Positions 45,866 to 57,377 are shown, counted from the stretch's first letter. The stretch: DNA of 64,000 nucleotides from Apoda limacodes (GCA_946406115.1 OX291553.1:1927001-1991000); one strand, 5' to 3'. Translations and numbers: made by a program. The notes: generated from the letters alone by a model not told the origin.

Positions 45866-48110
45866 TCGGATTCGATCCCTTAGAGACACTCCGAACATAG
45901 CTCGCTCCATTGCGTGCTATGTGACCTTGAACTTGTAGACGAGCAATGTCCGCTTTTCGGCGGCGTAAGTCATAACTAGTAGGCCGCACTGGTCAAAGAC
46001 TTTCGTCTTCAGACCTTGCGGTATAGGCGACGTAAAGACTTGACGAAACTTACCAAATGCTGCCCACCCTAGCTAATTCATCCTATGGGCTTCCTTCTCA
46101 AAATTGTTCCAGCCTAATTGGATTTTCTGTTCAAGGTACACATGACCCTGGACTACATAGAGCAAGGTGCCCGCGACGTATACTGGCATTGGCACGACCA
46201 GTTAGCTGCTGCAGAGAATCTAGCACGGTCTGGGTTTCGATGGAGTCAAAGGCTTTCTCGTAGACCACAAACACCATACACAGCGGCTAATTATATTCTT
46301 GAGTTTTTTGTATATTCTGCCGTACAGTATGAATGTGATCTACGGTACCGAAGCCTTTCTAAAACCCAGCCTATTCTGGTGACTGAAACTCGTCAATTCT
46401 TACAGCGAGACGATTCGTGACAACTCTAGAGAACAGCTTATATACGTGGCCTAGAAGCGATATCGGCCGGTAGTAATTAAGTAGAGTTTTATCTCTCTTT
46501 TTGAAAAATAGTACCACCACGCTGGCGCACCACACCTCTGGTGTAGTTCCGTTATGGATGACAACATTAAAACGCTTTGCTAACTCTTTAAGGACTGGAG
46601 TACCGAAGACTTTTAGAAGCTAAGTCATAATTCCGTCATCGCCGGGAAGTTTAATGTTTCTAAGTTGTTCCAGAGCCGCCCTAATCTCACTTTGGTCAAC
46701 GTCTGATATATCCTCGGTAAAGTGGCGCGTTAGTTTGGCTCTTGGATCTTCGGTTACGAGGGGTGTGGGCCTAGCCACATGTGACGTGTAGAGTTGTCCA
46801 TAAAACAATTCGGCTTCTGCCGAGGATTCTGGATTGGAGGTGACTATTCTGATATCTGAAGTTTTTAGTCTCGTCAGATGGTTCTATATAAGCTGTTGCG
46901 CAAAAGCTTTCGACCCTTGATAATGCTCAATCGTAAGCTCAATGCTGCGTGTGCTGGAGCGTCGAAGGTCACGTCTAGTCATCATTTGTATCAGCCCGTT
47001 TACAAATCTTGTAGTCGAGTAGATGGTATCTCATGTCTTTTTCTCATAAGTTCCACAGTCTCAGGCAAAAGTTTGGCCTCGCTAGTTTTGTTCTGCGGTG
47101 GGTAAAATTTGCGTCCCATTTATTTTATCGTCTTCACCATGTTGTTGGTCATCATGTTAACGTCGTCTGCGGCTTCCAGCAAGTCCAATCTATTTTGAAG
47201 TTCCAGATGAAACTTGTCGGATACTACAGTAGCTTGGGACTGTAAAGGTTTAAGAGTAGCCTTTATTATACGATCGGCCTTGTAATTAATATTTAGAGTG
47301 CGTTTAACGAGTCTGTGATCACTGCCGGTATTGAACCTGTTGATCACTGAGACATCTCTAAATATGTTCCGTCTATCTGCCATAGTAAAATTTATCTTAT
47401 TCCTAGTTACAGCATCGAGACTTCGCCAGATCCACCTTCTATAGGAACTCTTATTGTAGAACAAGTTCATCAAAAAAAAAACCCCTCCATTTCGAGAAAG
47501 TTTACCAGCATTGGTCCCCTGTGATTTCGCTGAACCCGGCCCAAGGACTGATTTTAGATTCGTCGCGTTCTTGTTCTCCCACTTTGGAGTTTAAATCTCC
47601 TATCACAACGCTGTAGCTATCCGTGGTGGTGTTATGAATGGCCTTGGTAATATCTTAATATGAGGCTTCGGCTTCTTCATCATAGTAAGACGAGGTTGGC
47701 GCATACACCTGTACCACCTTCAGAGAGTATTTGTTGGTGAGCTTTAGGACAAGGTATGCTACCCGAGTCGAAACACTACTGATTTCCACATCGTTATTGA
47801 CCAGAAAACCAACACCACCTAAAGAAGGGTCATCACCTTCTCGAAAGTAGAATATGGACTTCTGTTAAACCCAGTACATACCAGTTTGTGTGACATAGTT
47901 CTTCTTTGAGTTCTACGAGGTGATGATTCAACCTGATCGTGCATCGATTGTACGTTGCCAAATGTAATAGTCAGGTTTAGTAGCCGTTTGACGTAACCCG
48001 GAGATTCTTAGCATCCTCTACCCCACCTTTACACCGACCGCTACCGTAGCCGGGAACTAAGGGGTGTTTTTTCCTGCCCTCACCATATTGGATTTTGTCC
48101 ATAGTCACCA
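45866..48110 (-). mobile_element. RTE-type LINE, minus strand, with internal deletion
   Basis: Reading down from about 47970: an endonuclease with FLVNNDVEISS, LKVVQVYAPTSSYYDEEAE and VVIGDLNSKVGEQ, then WIWRSLDAVTRNKINF, FNTGSDHRLVKRTLNIN (the SDHR motif) and LELQNRLDLLEAADDVN. A linker/RT start (PRAKLTRHFTEDISDVDQSE, NIKLPGDDGI) lies at 46808-46620, followed by YRPISLLGHVYKLFSRVVTN and VFVDYEKAFDSIE (motif A, about 46260). The palm with the catalytic box is deleted. The reading resumes at LGWAAFGKFRQVFTSPIPQG, LKTKVFDQCGLLVMTYAAEK and ERAMFGVSLRDRIR near 45890. The order is that of RTE elements. Many frame changes; inactive. Confidence 0.82.
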
Positions 48111-48569
48111 CCCTGGGCAGATGGCTCGGTGACCGCAGTTAATTCAGACTACTACCGGATGTTGCTGCTGCCCAACAACAGTCTATTTTTGGGGTTGAGA
48201 AATGAGACCCCTTTTAGTTCTAGAATAGTCGTAGTGGACTTCACACGCGCCCGCGTACTTATATATTCTCGAGATCGGTTGGAAATACCAATTTGTGGTA
48301 TCGATGCGTGTTTTTGAAATTTGGAAACTTAGTGAAACGTTGTGTTTGCAAAGGACATTATTTGTAGCTAATTATTATTATTTATAATACTACACTAACA
48401 GCTAGAAGCTGATGCGTGTATTTTTGATTAGTTCCTGTGCACTATTTAAAGTTATTGTCCAATCTATTTTTAAGAGTTTACTGAGGAGTCACTAATAATG
48501 ACACTTTATAGTAACTTGTTCCAATAGTTCGCAGGACGGTTTACCTAAAAGTGTCTGCATGGATTAATT

Positions 48570-48790
48570 GATGTTGATAAACCTTAAAGTTTGGGTGTTT
48601 TCCGGTGTATATATCTTTTAGAGCTGGTATATTGTATTAATCATTGAGTATTTTATATGTCTCAATTAAGTGTTCTCATTTTCTGCGCTCTTCCAGAGAT
48701 GTAGGGCCAAGGTTTTTGAGTTGCTCTTCTTATGAACATTTTTTTAAGCTTGGTGCCATTTAAATTGCCCTGCATCTTTCAAGCTCAATT
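48570..48790 (-). mobile_element. LINE RT C-terminal remnant
   Basis: The minus strand gives SLEERRK and ETYKILND-like pieces after QLKNLGP, the pattern (TLEERR..GDLIE.YKIL) that follows the palm in many LINE reverse transcriptases. It is frameshifted and only about 70 codons long. Confidence 0.45.
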
Positions 48791-48959
48791 TCCTAAAATA
48801 TGGACTTCATATTTGTGGTCTAATAAGTTTTATATGGTTTTAAAAACAGTGTTGTATTGATATAAGAAAATACTTTTCTTATAATATATGCAGTTTGTTT
48901 TATTTGTAACAGCTATGATATGCGGATATGATATGAGGTGATATAAACACCTAAATCTT

Positions 48960-49345
48960 TCTGGCACTAAAAAGCTTTCAAGCTGGCTTTTCGGTGAAGG
49001 AAAACATCGTAAGGAAATATGCACAAGTCAAAAAAAAGACATTTAAAGTCCACAATCCGCACTGGCCCTGCATGATGAACTACAGCCCAAATCACACTTG
49101 GTGAGGATAGGCCATGCCCCAAAAGTGAGGACGTATGAGTCGGGTTTGGAGAATTAAGTGCTGGACTAGTACTAATTAAGAGGCATATTCACAATATGTT
49201 TCGTTTCCGCATTATAAACAAAAAAAAAAATGAGTTTCTATCAGTCAAAGATAATTCGGAAGGAAACTTGCATTCAGAAATGTGAAATCCACAACCACTG
49301 GTCCCGTGTGATAGCCTGAATTGCACCTCACCAAGCGCTAGTGAT
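48960..49345. repeat. Cluster of short interspersed repeat fragments
   Basis: 48975-49130 contains GGTGAAGGAAAACATCGT, GTCCACAATCCGCACTGG and GGCCATGCCCCAAAAGTG. 49255-49345 repeats the CCACTGGTCCCGTGTGAT...GATGCCCC theme. These match the repeats at 37640 and 41740. Confidence 0.6.
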
Positions 49346-49425
49346 GCCCCAGGATTTGCAAGCGTCCATAGGCTGCGATGACTGCTTATCATCAGGTGGA
49401 CCGCAAGCTTGTACCACTAAGGTGT
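49346..49425 (+). repeat. Family Z LINE 3' terminus
   Basis: GATTTGCAAGCGTCCATAGG, GATGACTGCTTATCATCAGG and TGGACCGCAAGCTTGTACCA, then CTAAGGTG. It is the end only, with the TTTGCCAC word partly lost. Confidence 0.7.
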
Positions 49426-49759
49426 TAGTTGTATATAAAGAGAACCTAAGGTAGACCAGTGCCTCTAGATCTTTTATTTTACGTTCCATTTCTACAAAAT
49501 ACTAAGATTTAATTAATCTGAACATTTTACTATTTCACTTTCAAAAATATTATTATAACAGCGTCCAATTAAAATATTGGAAAATGCCCTCCCTATCATA
49601 GAAAGACACTTTCCATTACAAACATAAAAAACATGAAATATAAAGCCCAAGCACAACATAAAAAAGTGTCTAATTGCAAAATATAAAAAAAATGCAGTTT
49701 ATGTATTCATCACTAAGAAATAATCAATGTCTTACAGTAGTGATAAACAAAAAAAAAAG

Positions 49760-50030
49760 TAAGACTAAATACTAAGAATACAAAGAAGTTTGCAAGAGCA
49801 GACCAGCCTCCACAACAACTACAAGTGGTACTCAGACTGCCGTTCTCTTTTAATGCGAAACAGTTTACCAAAGGGGGCGCAGACTTAGACAAATTTACGT
49901 CAAAAAATGTGGTGTCCCTATAAAACCCTATTTTTTTCTGCGATCGATAGAAGGCGTCTCTACGAGCAATTTTTGTACGATACACTTTTTTCTGGAGTCC
50001 CTAGTTGCGTCGCTACGGAACCCTGAAATT
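49760..50030 (-). repeat. Dispersed repeat, copy 3 of 3, reverse orientation
   Basis: The reverse complement reads CAGGGTTCCGTAGCGACGCA...GGCTGGTCTGCTCTTGCAAA, CTTCTTTGTATTCTTAGT, the same end as 26570-26605. It also shows that the family starts with a GGGTTCCGTAGCG word, linking it to the other GTTCCGTA repeats. Confidence 0.7.
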
Positions 50031-50524
50031 TTAATTATTCATTTAGATGTGTATTCTTAGCCACTGAGAGAATGATCACAAGAAAAAATAGTTTATACAA
50101 ACGTTGCTCGTGGCGATGTGTTTTATCGATACCCGTCAAAAAAATGGTCTGTCATGAGGACACACCCCCTTTGAAAAAAATTTGAAGCGGTCCGGGCAGG
50201 GGTTACAAATAAAGTGCTCTACACTAAAGTTGCCGCCGACTTTGTTCTGTACCGATTCCCATTATCAAAATATATGGTTATGGGGTCACCACAAATTGAC
50301 ATACAAAAATCCTAAGTCCTAAAATCATTCAAATAATAAATTAATAAAATTTATTATATTCTTTTTAGCGCCCCTCTTTGTGCACCCGAACCACTAAGTA
50401 TACCAAGACCCTACTATCTACTCTCTACATATGAACACATATTTTCATGATATGCAGTTGGTACTAAACATCATGAAAATATAGTGCAAACAATATAGGA
50501 AATATAAAAAATATACTACAAAAT

Positions 50525-50740
50525 TCAACCCTGGCAAGCGAGGAAATCGTGACAACCGACAAAGTCACCATGCGACGTGAATATAAGCCGCGCGACGAGA
50601 AGCTTGAGGTATCGAGGGTCGCTTGTTGTATCTTCAAGCCGCTTCAAGTCGCGACGCGACGAGACGCGATGCGAAGCGACGTGAAGAGGCTTGAAGAGGC
50701 GCCGCGTGGTATGAGCCGACCCTAAGATGCAATGTGGCAC
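50525..50740. repeat. GCGAC-rich block with imperfect hairpin
   Basis: A GC-rich island dominated by GCGAC/GTCGC words. Arms 50632-50652 and 50676-50696 are reverse complements at 18 of 21 positions around a 23-base loop. Dense short motifs of this kind occur in sub-terminal regions of some DNA transposons, where transposase binds. The element is not identified, and the minus frame across it looks fortuitous. Confidence 0.5.
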
Positions 50741-50879
50741 GCCATGCGGAAAACAGTTTTCGCAGTGACACACATGTAGAACGGCGGAGTGAGTGTTGTG
50801 TGTTCGTCTGTGTGTGAATCTATGCAATGCTCGGATCGCGTTTATTACCAAATATGGTAGCGAAGAGGTGCATTTCTGG

Positions 50880-51530
50880 TTTATTTGTTTGTGTTAGTGA
50901 CCCTTGAGGGTCCTAATACGAAAATAGTGCCCCAGTTACGGAAAGTAACGACTATTCGTTACCGAAAAATAAGTTTTCAAAGGAAAAAATATTATTTATA
51001 AAAATAATAAAAACCAAATAAACATTTTTTTAATTAGCAGATTCGACTTTAAAGGCTTCGGATACGAGACATTATATGTAAAAGTACATTGTTTACCCTT
51101 TTAATATAGCCCATATAAAATATAATTTATGGCTCCATTATTAGACGTTATGGTGAACACAAAAGGGCGGCGCTGTCATCCGAGACACGAAAGTAACGAT
51201 CCCATAAAACGTGCACAATTTCCACACATAACACAAATGCCGTACTAACATCCTTTTTGCTGTCCTCAGCCTCAACTTAAATATAAATTGTATGTGAGTA
51301 CTTTCACTGTACAAAACACAAAGCTTAGCTCTGTTCCTTTGTTTTACATTTTTCATTTTAATATTTTAGCCCGCCGTGGTCCACTTAACTTGCGCTTCGA
51401 TTACTATATATACTGAACTGCGAAGGAAGCTTCAATAGCGCGTTGTAGGACGCGTGACGTCAGCCTTGCTTGTAGCGGTACGATATGGTTCGCTACACAC
51501 TTATAAAGGAAATATGCTGCAATGTAGCAC
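50880..51530. other. No gene recognised
   Basis: AT-rich to 51130, then mixed composition. Nothing could be assigned. Confidence 0.4.
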
Positions 51531-51539
51531 TAATAATGT

Positions 51540-52580
51540 AATGCAGTGGACTGTGAATTGCAGGGCTTATTTCAGTAGTTGATCAATCCAGCCACTAATG
51601 GTTTGTTTGACTCCAAAACTACAAAGAGACCGGCTGATGCTGTTAAATTTTGACTTGTCAAATGATCCTTTTATGTCTATGTATGTCAATGAAGGCACAT
51701 AATGTCATTAATTGTTCAGACAGAGCCACTCCTGTAGTGTCGATTCTGTTTATCTGCCTTTCCTGTAGGTAGGTTGGCGGTGAATTTTATTAGCATACCT
51801 ACGTGTTAATTTGCCTTTTCTTGGATATTTATCAGTTAGCTTCTCTAAGGTGTTTAGCGTGAAAGAGGTAATGGTCTAAATAATTTTGACTGTATGTAGT
51901 CGGTGTTTCTCGGTTTTGGTAGAAATATTACGTTAACTTCCCTTTCCCACTAGCAAGGTATGAAGTTGTGTGCTATGGGAGCTCTGTATATATTGACCAG
52001 GTGTCTAACAACTGTTGTTTGTCTCCATTTTAGTAGTACTGGAAATATTTTATCCAGACCAAAGCATTATATCACCAACGTGACTCGGTGTGCAATAACC
52101 ATGGATTCGGCTATTGTCAGCCGTTTCGAGTCGGTTATATTCTACTACTGATCCTGGGAATTGTGTTCCAAGAAGCACCTGAATTATTTCACTATAGGAA
52201 TTTGCGTATAAGCGATCCTGTTTTTTTAAGGACGCGACTTCTTGTTGTAACATTGGGATTGTTTGTAACATTTTGAGTCAACCTCAACTGTGTTTTTAGC
52301 TCTGTTAAAGAGTCTTTTCAGGGTTAAAGAGTCTTGATGACACAGCAGGAATGTGCAACTCCTACAAAAAAATCGCTGCAAAGGCAGATGCAAGATTGAC
52401 TGGGGTCTGGTACCTAGGATCAACAAAAGTAGGCTCCGAGTCGTTGTTGATAATGGAGAAGTTATTTAAGTATATGTACTCTGTTAAGGATTCACCTCTT
52501 CTTTTGCGCAAAGTTCGCGCGTGAGCGTTGACATCGGCTGATATAATGATGCACCAGCCGTGATCTTCGCAGTAATAGTT
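51540..52580 (-). mobile_element. Jockey-like LINE fragments: endonuclease end and RT fingers
   Basis: The minus strand from 52575 reads SADVNAHA, KRRGESLTEYI, NNFSIINNDSEPTFVDPRYQ, the C-terminal half of an apurinic endonuclease. From about 51960 it reads LNVIFLPKPRNTDYIQSKLF, RPLPLSR, LEKLTDKYPRKGKL, TESTLQEW and GSFDKSKFNSISRSLCSFGV then KQTISGWI, the fingers and motif A region of a Jockey/R1-type RT (the aspartate-bearing motif reads IDIKGSFD). The piece between is not recognised. Frames are broken many times. Confidence 0.65.
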
Positions 52581-52599
52581 TCGTTACGATCTTAAACTT

Positions 52600-53230
52600 A
52601 TTAATGAACCCTATAGATCGTCTATTAAACGTCCTAATTTAATCACACTCAATAGTTACTGAATACAATTTGACACAATTTTTCTCTAAAAACTTTTAAA
52701 TTTTATTTTCCAATATCTTTCGAAACCAAGTTTCGAAACGAGTTTCCAAAAAAGATAAATATTTCTTCTACCGAAACACGGTTTTAGGATAAGAACAGTA
52801 CTTCTTTTATAGAAACCAGTAACCAATTAAAACAAAAATATACGAAACTATTTCCAAAACTCAAAAGTTCTCAATATAATATGAGAAAGTTGTTCTTTTT
52901 TACTCCTATTTCATTTTAAAAACATAAAGGACATATGTTAAAATTGCCAGTAGTAGTGGTCTAGCACGCTTGCCAAGAATATAATTATGGGAAAAAGCAC
53001 AAACGGAGTGGAGCTACACTCGAAATCACTTCGGTCAGTGCGTTGCACTGTTTAGTCAGATGACCGTTAACCGTCATTGCAGTTTCGATGTTCCTTGACT
53101 GATAGGCCAGAGCTGATGTCCGAGTCGATCGCGCAATGTTACTGGCTAAGGCCAAATGATTAAGCAGGGTCGCTCAGTCCCTGATAGGGAATCAGTTGTG
53201 TTTACTTAAGGTAACGCTTACATAATGGAT
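52600..53230. other. No gene recognised
   Basis: AT-rich, then a GC-richer patch (53030-53190) without a readable protein on either strand. Confidence 0.4.
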
Positions 53231-53235
53231 TGTGT

Positions 53236-53800
53236 TTCAAGGAATTGTTCGAAATGATGCCAACGACTTCTTTTTATCGCAACCCTCGCCATCGGCAGGG
53301 AATTCATCATCTAGGGTGTTTGGGCCGAAGCAGGATGTTCAAATAAAAAGTTAATGTTTACAAAGATAAAAGAATATTAATTTATCTTAAAAATAGTTGT
53401 ACAAGAAAGTTTAAAATGAAGAAAGAGTGAAAATGGTAAAAATGTTAATTATTAAAAATATATCGATAAAATTTTAAACTTAGTTAAAATGTGACATACG
53501 TCATAAGGGGGTTCGGTTGCATTACACGCAACATAGGGTGTAAGGAATGAAAATAGAAAACCTAAATGGTCATTTGCAGTGCGATTCAGAGGAACTTCCT
53601 CTCGCGAATACTTTGATTGTGGAATGAGCCAAGATTTTTCCTGGAAACTACAGTGTAGGGATCTTCAAGAAAGAGCTAATTACATTTTAAGAGTCGGAAA
53701 CGCGGGACCAATAACCCTGGTGTTGCAAGCGTCCATATAATACGCTGACCGCTTAGCACCAGGTGAACCGTAAGCTTGTTTGCCAACTTAGTGGTACCTA
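53236..53800 (+). mobile_element. Family Z LINE 3' end, interrupted by an AT-rich insert
   Basis: 53236-53330 parallels the RT C-terminal region (GAATTGTTCGAAATGATGCC, CGGCAGGGAATTCATCATCT). About 220 bp of AT-rich sequence intervene (53340-53570). The reading then resumes with TTCCTCTCGCGAATACTTTG...TGGAATGAGCC and continues to GTGTTGCAAGCGTCCATATA, GCTGACCGCTTAGCACCAGG and GTTTGCCAACTTAGTGGTAC. Confidence 0.75.
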
Positions 53801-53809
53801 TAAAATATA

Positions 53810-54415
53810 CTAGATAATTTTGCAAACTCTAGTGAAACATGAAAATGTTCAATTTCGATAAATAACGAATTTCACTATTACGTCAATGATTAACTGAATA
53901 AAATTAGCAGAATTGTAATACATTGCAGAGTTCGTTCGCTCGAATTTTATTTTAAGATTCAATATTAAAAAAGGTGGTTAAAATAATCACAATTAGAATT
54001 TTAAAAGTACTGTGTACTCTACTTTTTATCTCGCAGAATAAAATAAACTTCAAACATGTAATCTTGTAACCTGCAAGTCCAATTGCATAATGAATGTAGG
54101 GTACGATACATGTTTAATCAAAGCGCAGACTCACGAATGGCAATCATTCGTCGAGGCTTGCTGGAGATAGAGCCGATACCGACAGCCGACAGCCAATTTC
54201 TCTCTAACGGAGGCTAGAAATGAATTACAGAGCTTTAGAACCGTTTAATTGCAAATGATATTACGAATGTGAAATTTTGTTTTCTTTTATTTTATTTAAA
54301 TACTTAAAAATTTATGTAACAGTGCGTACAGTAGGTACAGTTGGTACATACACGCAAGTTTAGAAATGTTTAAGTTATATATTGTATATGTTATGTGTAA
54401 CACTTCAGTTTTCTT
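53810..54415. other. No gene recognised
   Basis: AT-rich with a small GC-richer patch (54120-54220). Nothing could be assigned. Confidence 0.4.
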
Positions 54416-54419
54416 TCAT

Positions 54420-54535
54420 TTTTATTCAAATAAGTTTTTAGGAATTCTTTCGAATCGTTAAGAGAAATTAACTACAACTAGCTTTACAAACTAATTAAAA
54501 AACTTTTTTATAGCGAGGGTCCAATAGGTACTCAT
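54420..54535 (-). repeat. LINE-like 3' tail (family T), minus orientation
   Basis: The reverse complement of this block matches 1190-1312 over most of its length, including TTAGTTTGTAAAGCTAGTTG and ACGATTCGAAAG, and ends at a TTTGAATAAA-type tail. Confidence 0.75.
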
Positions 54536-55109
54536 TTTAAAACTATATTTATACCATAAACATAAAAGGTGTTTGGTAATTAGTGTATACTCCCGTTACG
54601 TACGTGTGCACCATGTATCAAATGCATACCATGCTGATGTCAGAAGGTGGAAATTGTAAACCGTGTTAATCGATTAAATTCCATACAAACTCAATCAATA
54701 TTTTCCCCATTTTTTTTGCACAACCCTAACTTTAATCAAACACGACTTACGCGCCACGGCATAAAAACTTCTTCGGTATCTATGGGACCGTAGTAATCAA
54801 CGTATTTGCGCTCGAGTCGCGTGAAAAAGCAAACTTTAATTTTATTTAGGTATTAAAACTAAATATAACTTACAGTCTCTTGCTAGGTGCATCTCACACC
54901 CCTAAAACGACAATTTTTCACAAATAGCACTATAAACTTATTCCACTTAACACCCCGATACCACATAAAAAGACTACAAATACGGCTACCGAACTGCACT
55001 CGGGGTTCACAGTCACTATGCAGCAATTCCTGCGTCTTTCGATAGTAAAACGGGTGCTGCCCATCTCTGTTGACAGTCTCCCATACTCTCCAGTGGTTGA
55101 ATACAAGGA

Positions 55110-55240
55110 CTAAGCCACCACGTCGGCTACTGGCAGTAGGATCCTTTTTGACATGGCCTTAAATATTTTCTTCTGACTCGGTGTTAGACCTTGGACTTTC
55201 TTCGCTATCACGTTTGTAAATGCTTCCAGTTTCGTGAAGT
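55110..55240 (-). CDS. Possible terminal exon with BESS-like motif
   Basis: The minus strand has acceptor CTGTTTTCAAACAG at 55241 and a 42-codon reading to TAG: FTKLEAFTNVIAKKVQGLTP then SQKKIFKAMSKRILLPVADV. Hydrophobic-x-x-(L)TP-(S)QK spacing recalls the BESS motif at the end of MADF/Myb-like proteins, but the match is loose. The upstream exon was not found. It may be a fragment of a duplicated gene or of a transposon. Confidence 0.3.
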
Positions 55241-55744
55241 CTGTTTGAAAACAGCGTAATCCTGAGATTTTTTGGTCTGCCGGCCACGTACCGCTCTACC
55301 AAGAGCACAAGACCAAAAAATACTAGTGATTATCGGCATTTTCTAAGAGATTTGTAGCGCCGCGCCAATACTCTGAAAAAAGCGCTAACAAAGTGCCAAA
55401 ATACGCTTTGTTAGCTTTTTATAAATACAGTAACTAAGAACTTTGCCCCTCATAAAGTTACGACATTAACGCTTTTATTGTTAGATGCATTAATTGCTAT
55501 AATAGCTATTGAACTTCAATATTAAAGCTACGTATAAAATACATTGTTCAATTGACATTCTTAAGTTATCAAATCGACAATGTTTTCAGCTTCCTAAGTT
55601 AGCGAAATGACAATGTTAATTTGTCGAAGTGTCCATAGGCAAAATTTAAATCAAAACAAAATATATTTATAATGAAACTGTTACAAATCATAGATATGTT
55701 AGTTCAGTACTTTATATATGTAGTGATACAAATGACCGTTTATT

Positions 55745-56335
55745 TAAGAACAAGCTGACCCAGCGAACGTTGTTTTTTTTCCATGGATTGTTCACCAAAA
55801 TTTTATTACAATCGGCTTACCCTTATTCCGCGAATCCGACTCGCACTTGACCCTGTCTGATTCGCAGTTCACCCTTTTTTTCTGTCTCAGAAACCTTCCC
55901 CGGCGTGTGCATAATAACTTACAAAAATTTCATTAAAATCGGTTTACCCTTATTGCGCAAGTCCGATTCGGACTTGACCCTTTTTTTCTTTCTTAGAAAC
56001 CTTCCCCGGCTTGTGTATAAAAACTTACCAAAATTTCATTACAATCGGTTTACCTTTATTGCGCGAGTCCGACGCGCACTTGACTCTGTCTCACTCGCAC
56101 TTGACCCTTTTTTTCTTTCACAGAAACAATCCTCGGCGTGTGTAGAACAACGGACCAAAATTTCATTACAATCAGAATATCCTTTCTTATCGGATGCCTA
56201 TGCATACAAAGAACACATCTCTAAGTTTCAGGTCTCTACGATCAGCGGTTTAGGCTGTGCGTTGATCCGTCAGTCAGTCATTCAGTACAAAGCATTTTAT
56301 ATGTACCTATATACAGGTAGAAAAAGAAAAAAAAG
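55745..56335 (-). repeat. Helitron-like / interspersed repeat with three tandem sub-blocks
   Basis: The left end AGCTGACCCAGCGAACGTTG is the reverse of a Helitron-like CAACGTT..CTGGGTCAGCT terminus. Inside, a ~110-bp module (CAGAAACCTTCCCCGGC, CAAAATTTCATTA.AATCGG, GCG.GTCCGA..CGCACTTGAC) repeats about three times between 55785 and 56165. The right part (56186-56310: TTATCGGATGCCTATG, CTCTACGATCAGCGG, GGCTGTGCGTTGATCC) recurs at 56695-56815. Confidence 0.55.
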
Positions 56336-56694
56336 TGCATAACCTGTTTAAGCTTAGAACCGTCAAATGAGGTACTAATATAGTACGGTGACTTTCGAGA
56401 CATGCCATTTTTAAAGAGTATTTTCTTATGTTTTTAAGTGAGTTAAACCTATTTTGAATAAAATCGGATTGAGATTTTAAACATGTTTCAAAACAAAATG
56501 TGATATAAATCAAAAGCACTAAGGAGTATTGATAGGATGAATTTCAATTCAATACGAAACACGTCTTCCATCAATTCTGTTAAAAAAGGTTTATGCAAAA
56601 TTTGAACTAAACTGGACCCAGGAATCACGTTGTCCCATACAAACTTTGCCCCCCTTTTTGACTCCCTTAGGGGTAGAGTTTAGGAAAATCCATT

Positions 56695-56815
56695 CTTATC
56701 GGATGCCTACGTCATACAAAGAACACACCCTCCAAGTTGCAGGTCTCTACGATCAGCGGATTAGGCTGTGCGTTGATCCATCAATCATTCAGGACAAAGC
56801 ATTTTATATGTATAG
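56695..56815 (+). repeat. Second copy of the TTATCGGATGCCTA...GTGCGTTGATCC block
   Basis: It matches 56186-56310 with few differences (TACGATCAGCGGATTAGGCT, CAAAGCATTTTATATGTA), about 510 bp downstream in the same orientation. Confidence 0.8.
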
Positions 56816-56819
56816 ATAA

Positions 56820-57376
56820 TACCAAGTAAAAATTAATGTCTTGATCTTTTACAAATACAAACAACACGGATCAAATTGAGTATTCAAAAATGTTCTTACT
56901 GGAACTTGTAACGACACTTGTCGTTATCTTGTAGTAGTAGGTTTGTACGAAATTATACTCAACTTTCCAGATACAATTTGATTATATTTTGTGTAAATAA
57001 TTACAATAATATATGTATCATATAACGTTACAGGTGTATCGCTACGGAATACTAGAAACTTAATGTATTACTAATTGATAATTAAACTGTTGCTGTCGTG
57101 TTTGGAGGGAGGCCCTATTGGGGAAGGTCGTTGAGACTAATCTCGCTATCCGGATAGCGAGATCGTCATCTGGGGTCGTTAGAACGTGCCGAGGCCGCCT
57201 AACTATAGTTTTACGACCATGCCGAGGTCAATCGGGGGGAAAATAATTTATCAGATAACAGCTTTCTTGTGCAAACTACCAAATACAAGCCATAACGTGA
57301 AATAAATTTATACAGCACCATCTATTGGTATACATCAATACTAAACTAGTGACTACTTACTATACATTAATACTAA
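56820..57376. other. No gene; contains a perfect 24-bp palindrome
   Basis: No coding was seen. 57140-57163 is the perfect palindrome ATCTCGCTATCC/GGATAGCGAGAT, in a GC-richer island (57100-57240). 57320-57385 holds two copies of CATCAATACTAAACTAG / CATTAATACTAAACTAG. Confidence 0.6.
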
Positions 57377-57377
57377 A

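Noticed and set aside
50525..50851. Minus-strand frame rich in Arg/His
   Set aside because: The frame is explained by GCGAC-rich DNA; the sequence has no domain and the hairpin predicts the composition.
55270..55310. A tRNA D-arm-like string (CTCTTGGTAGAGCGG on the minus strand)
   Set aside because: No matching B box, anticodon arm or acceptor stem could be folded around it.
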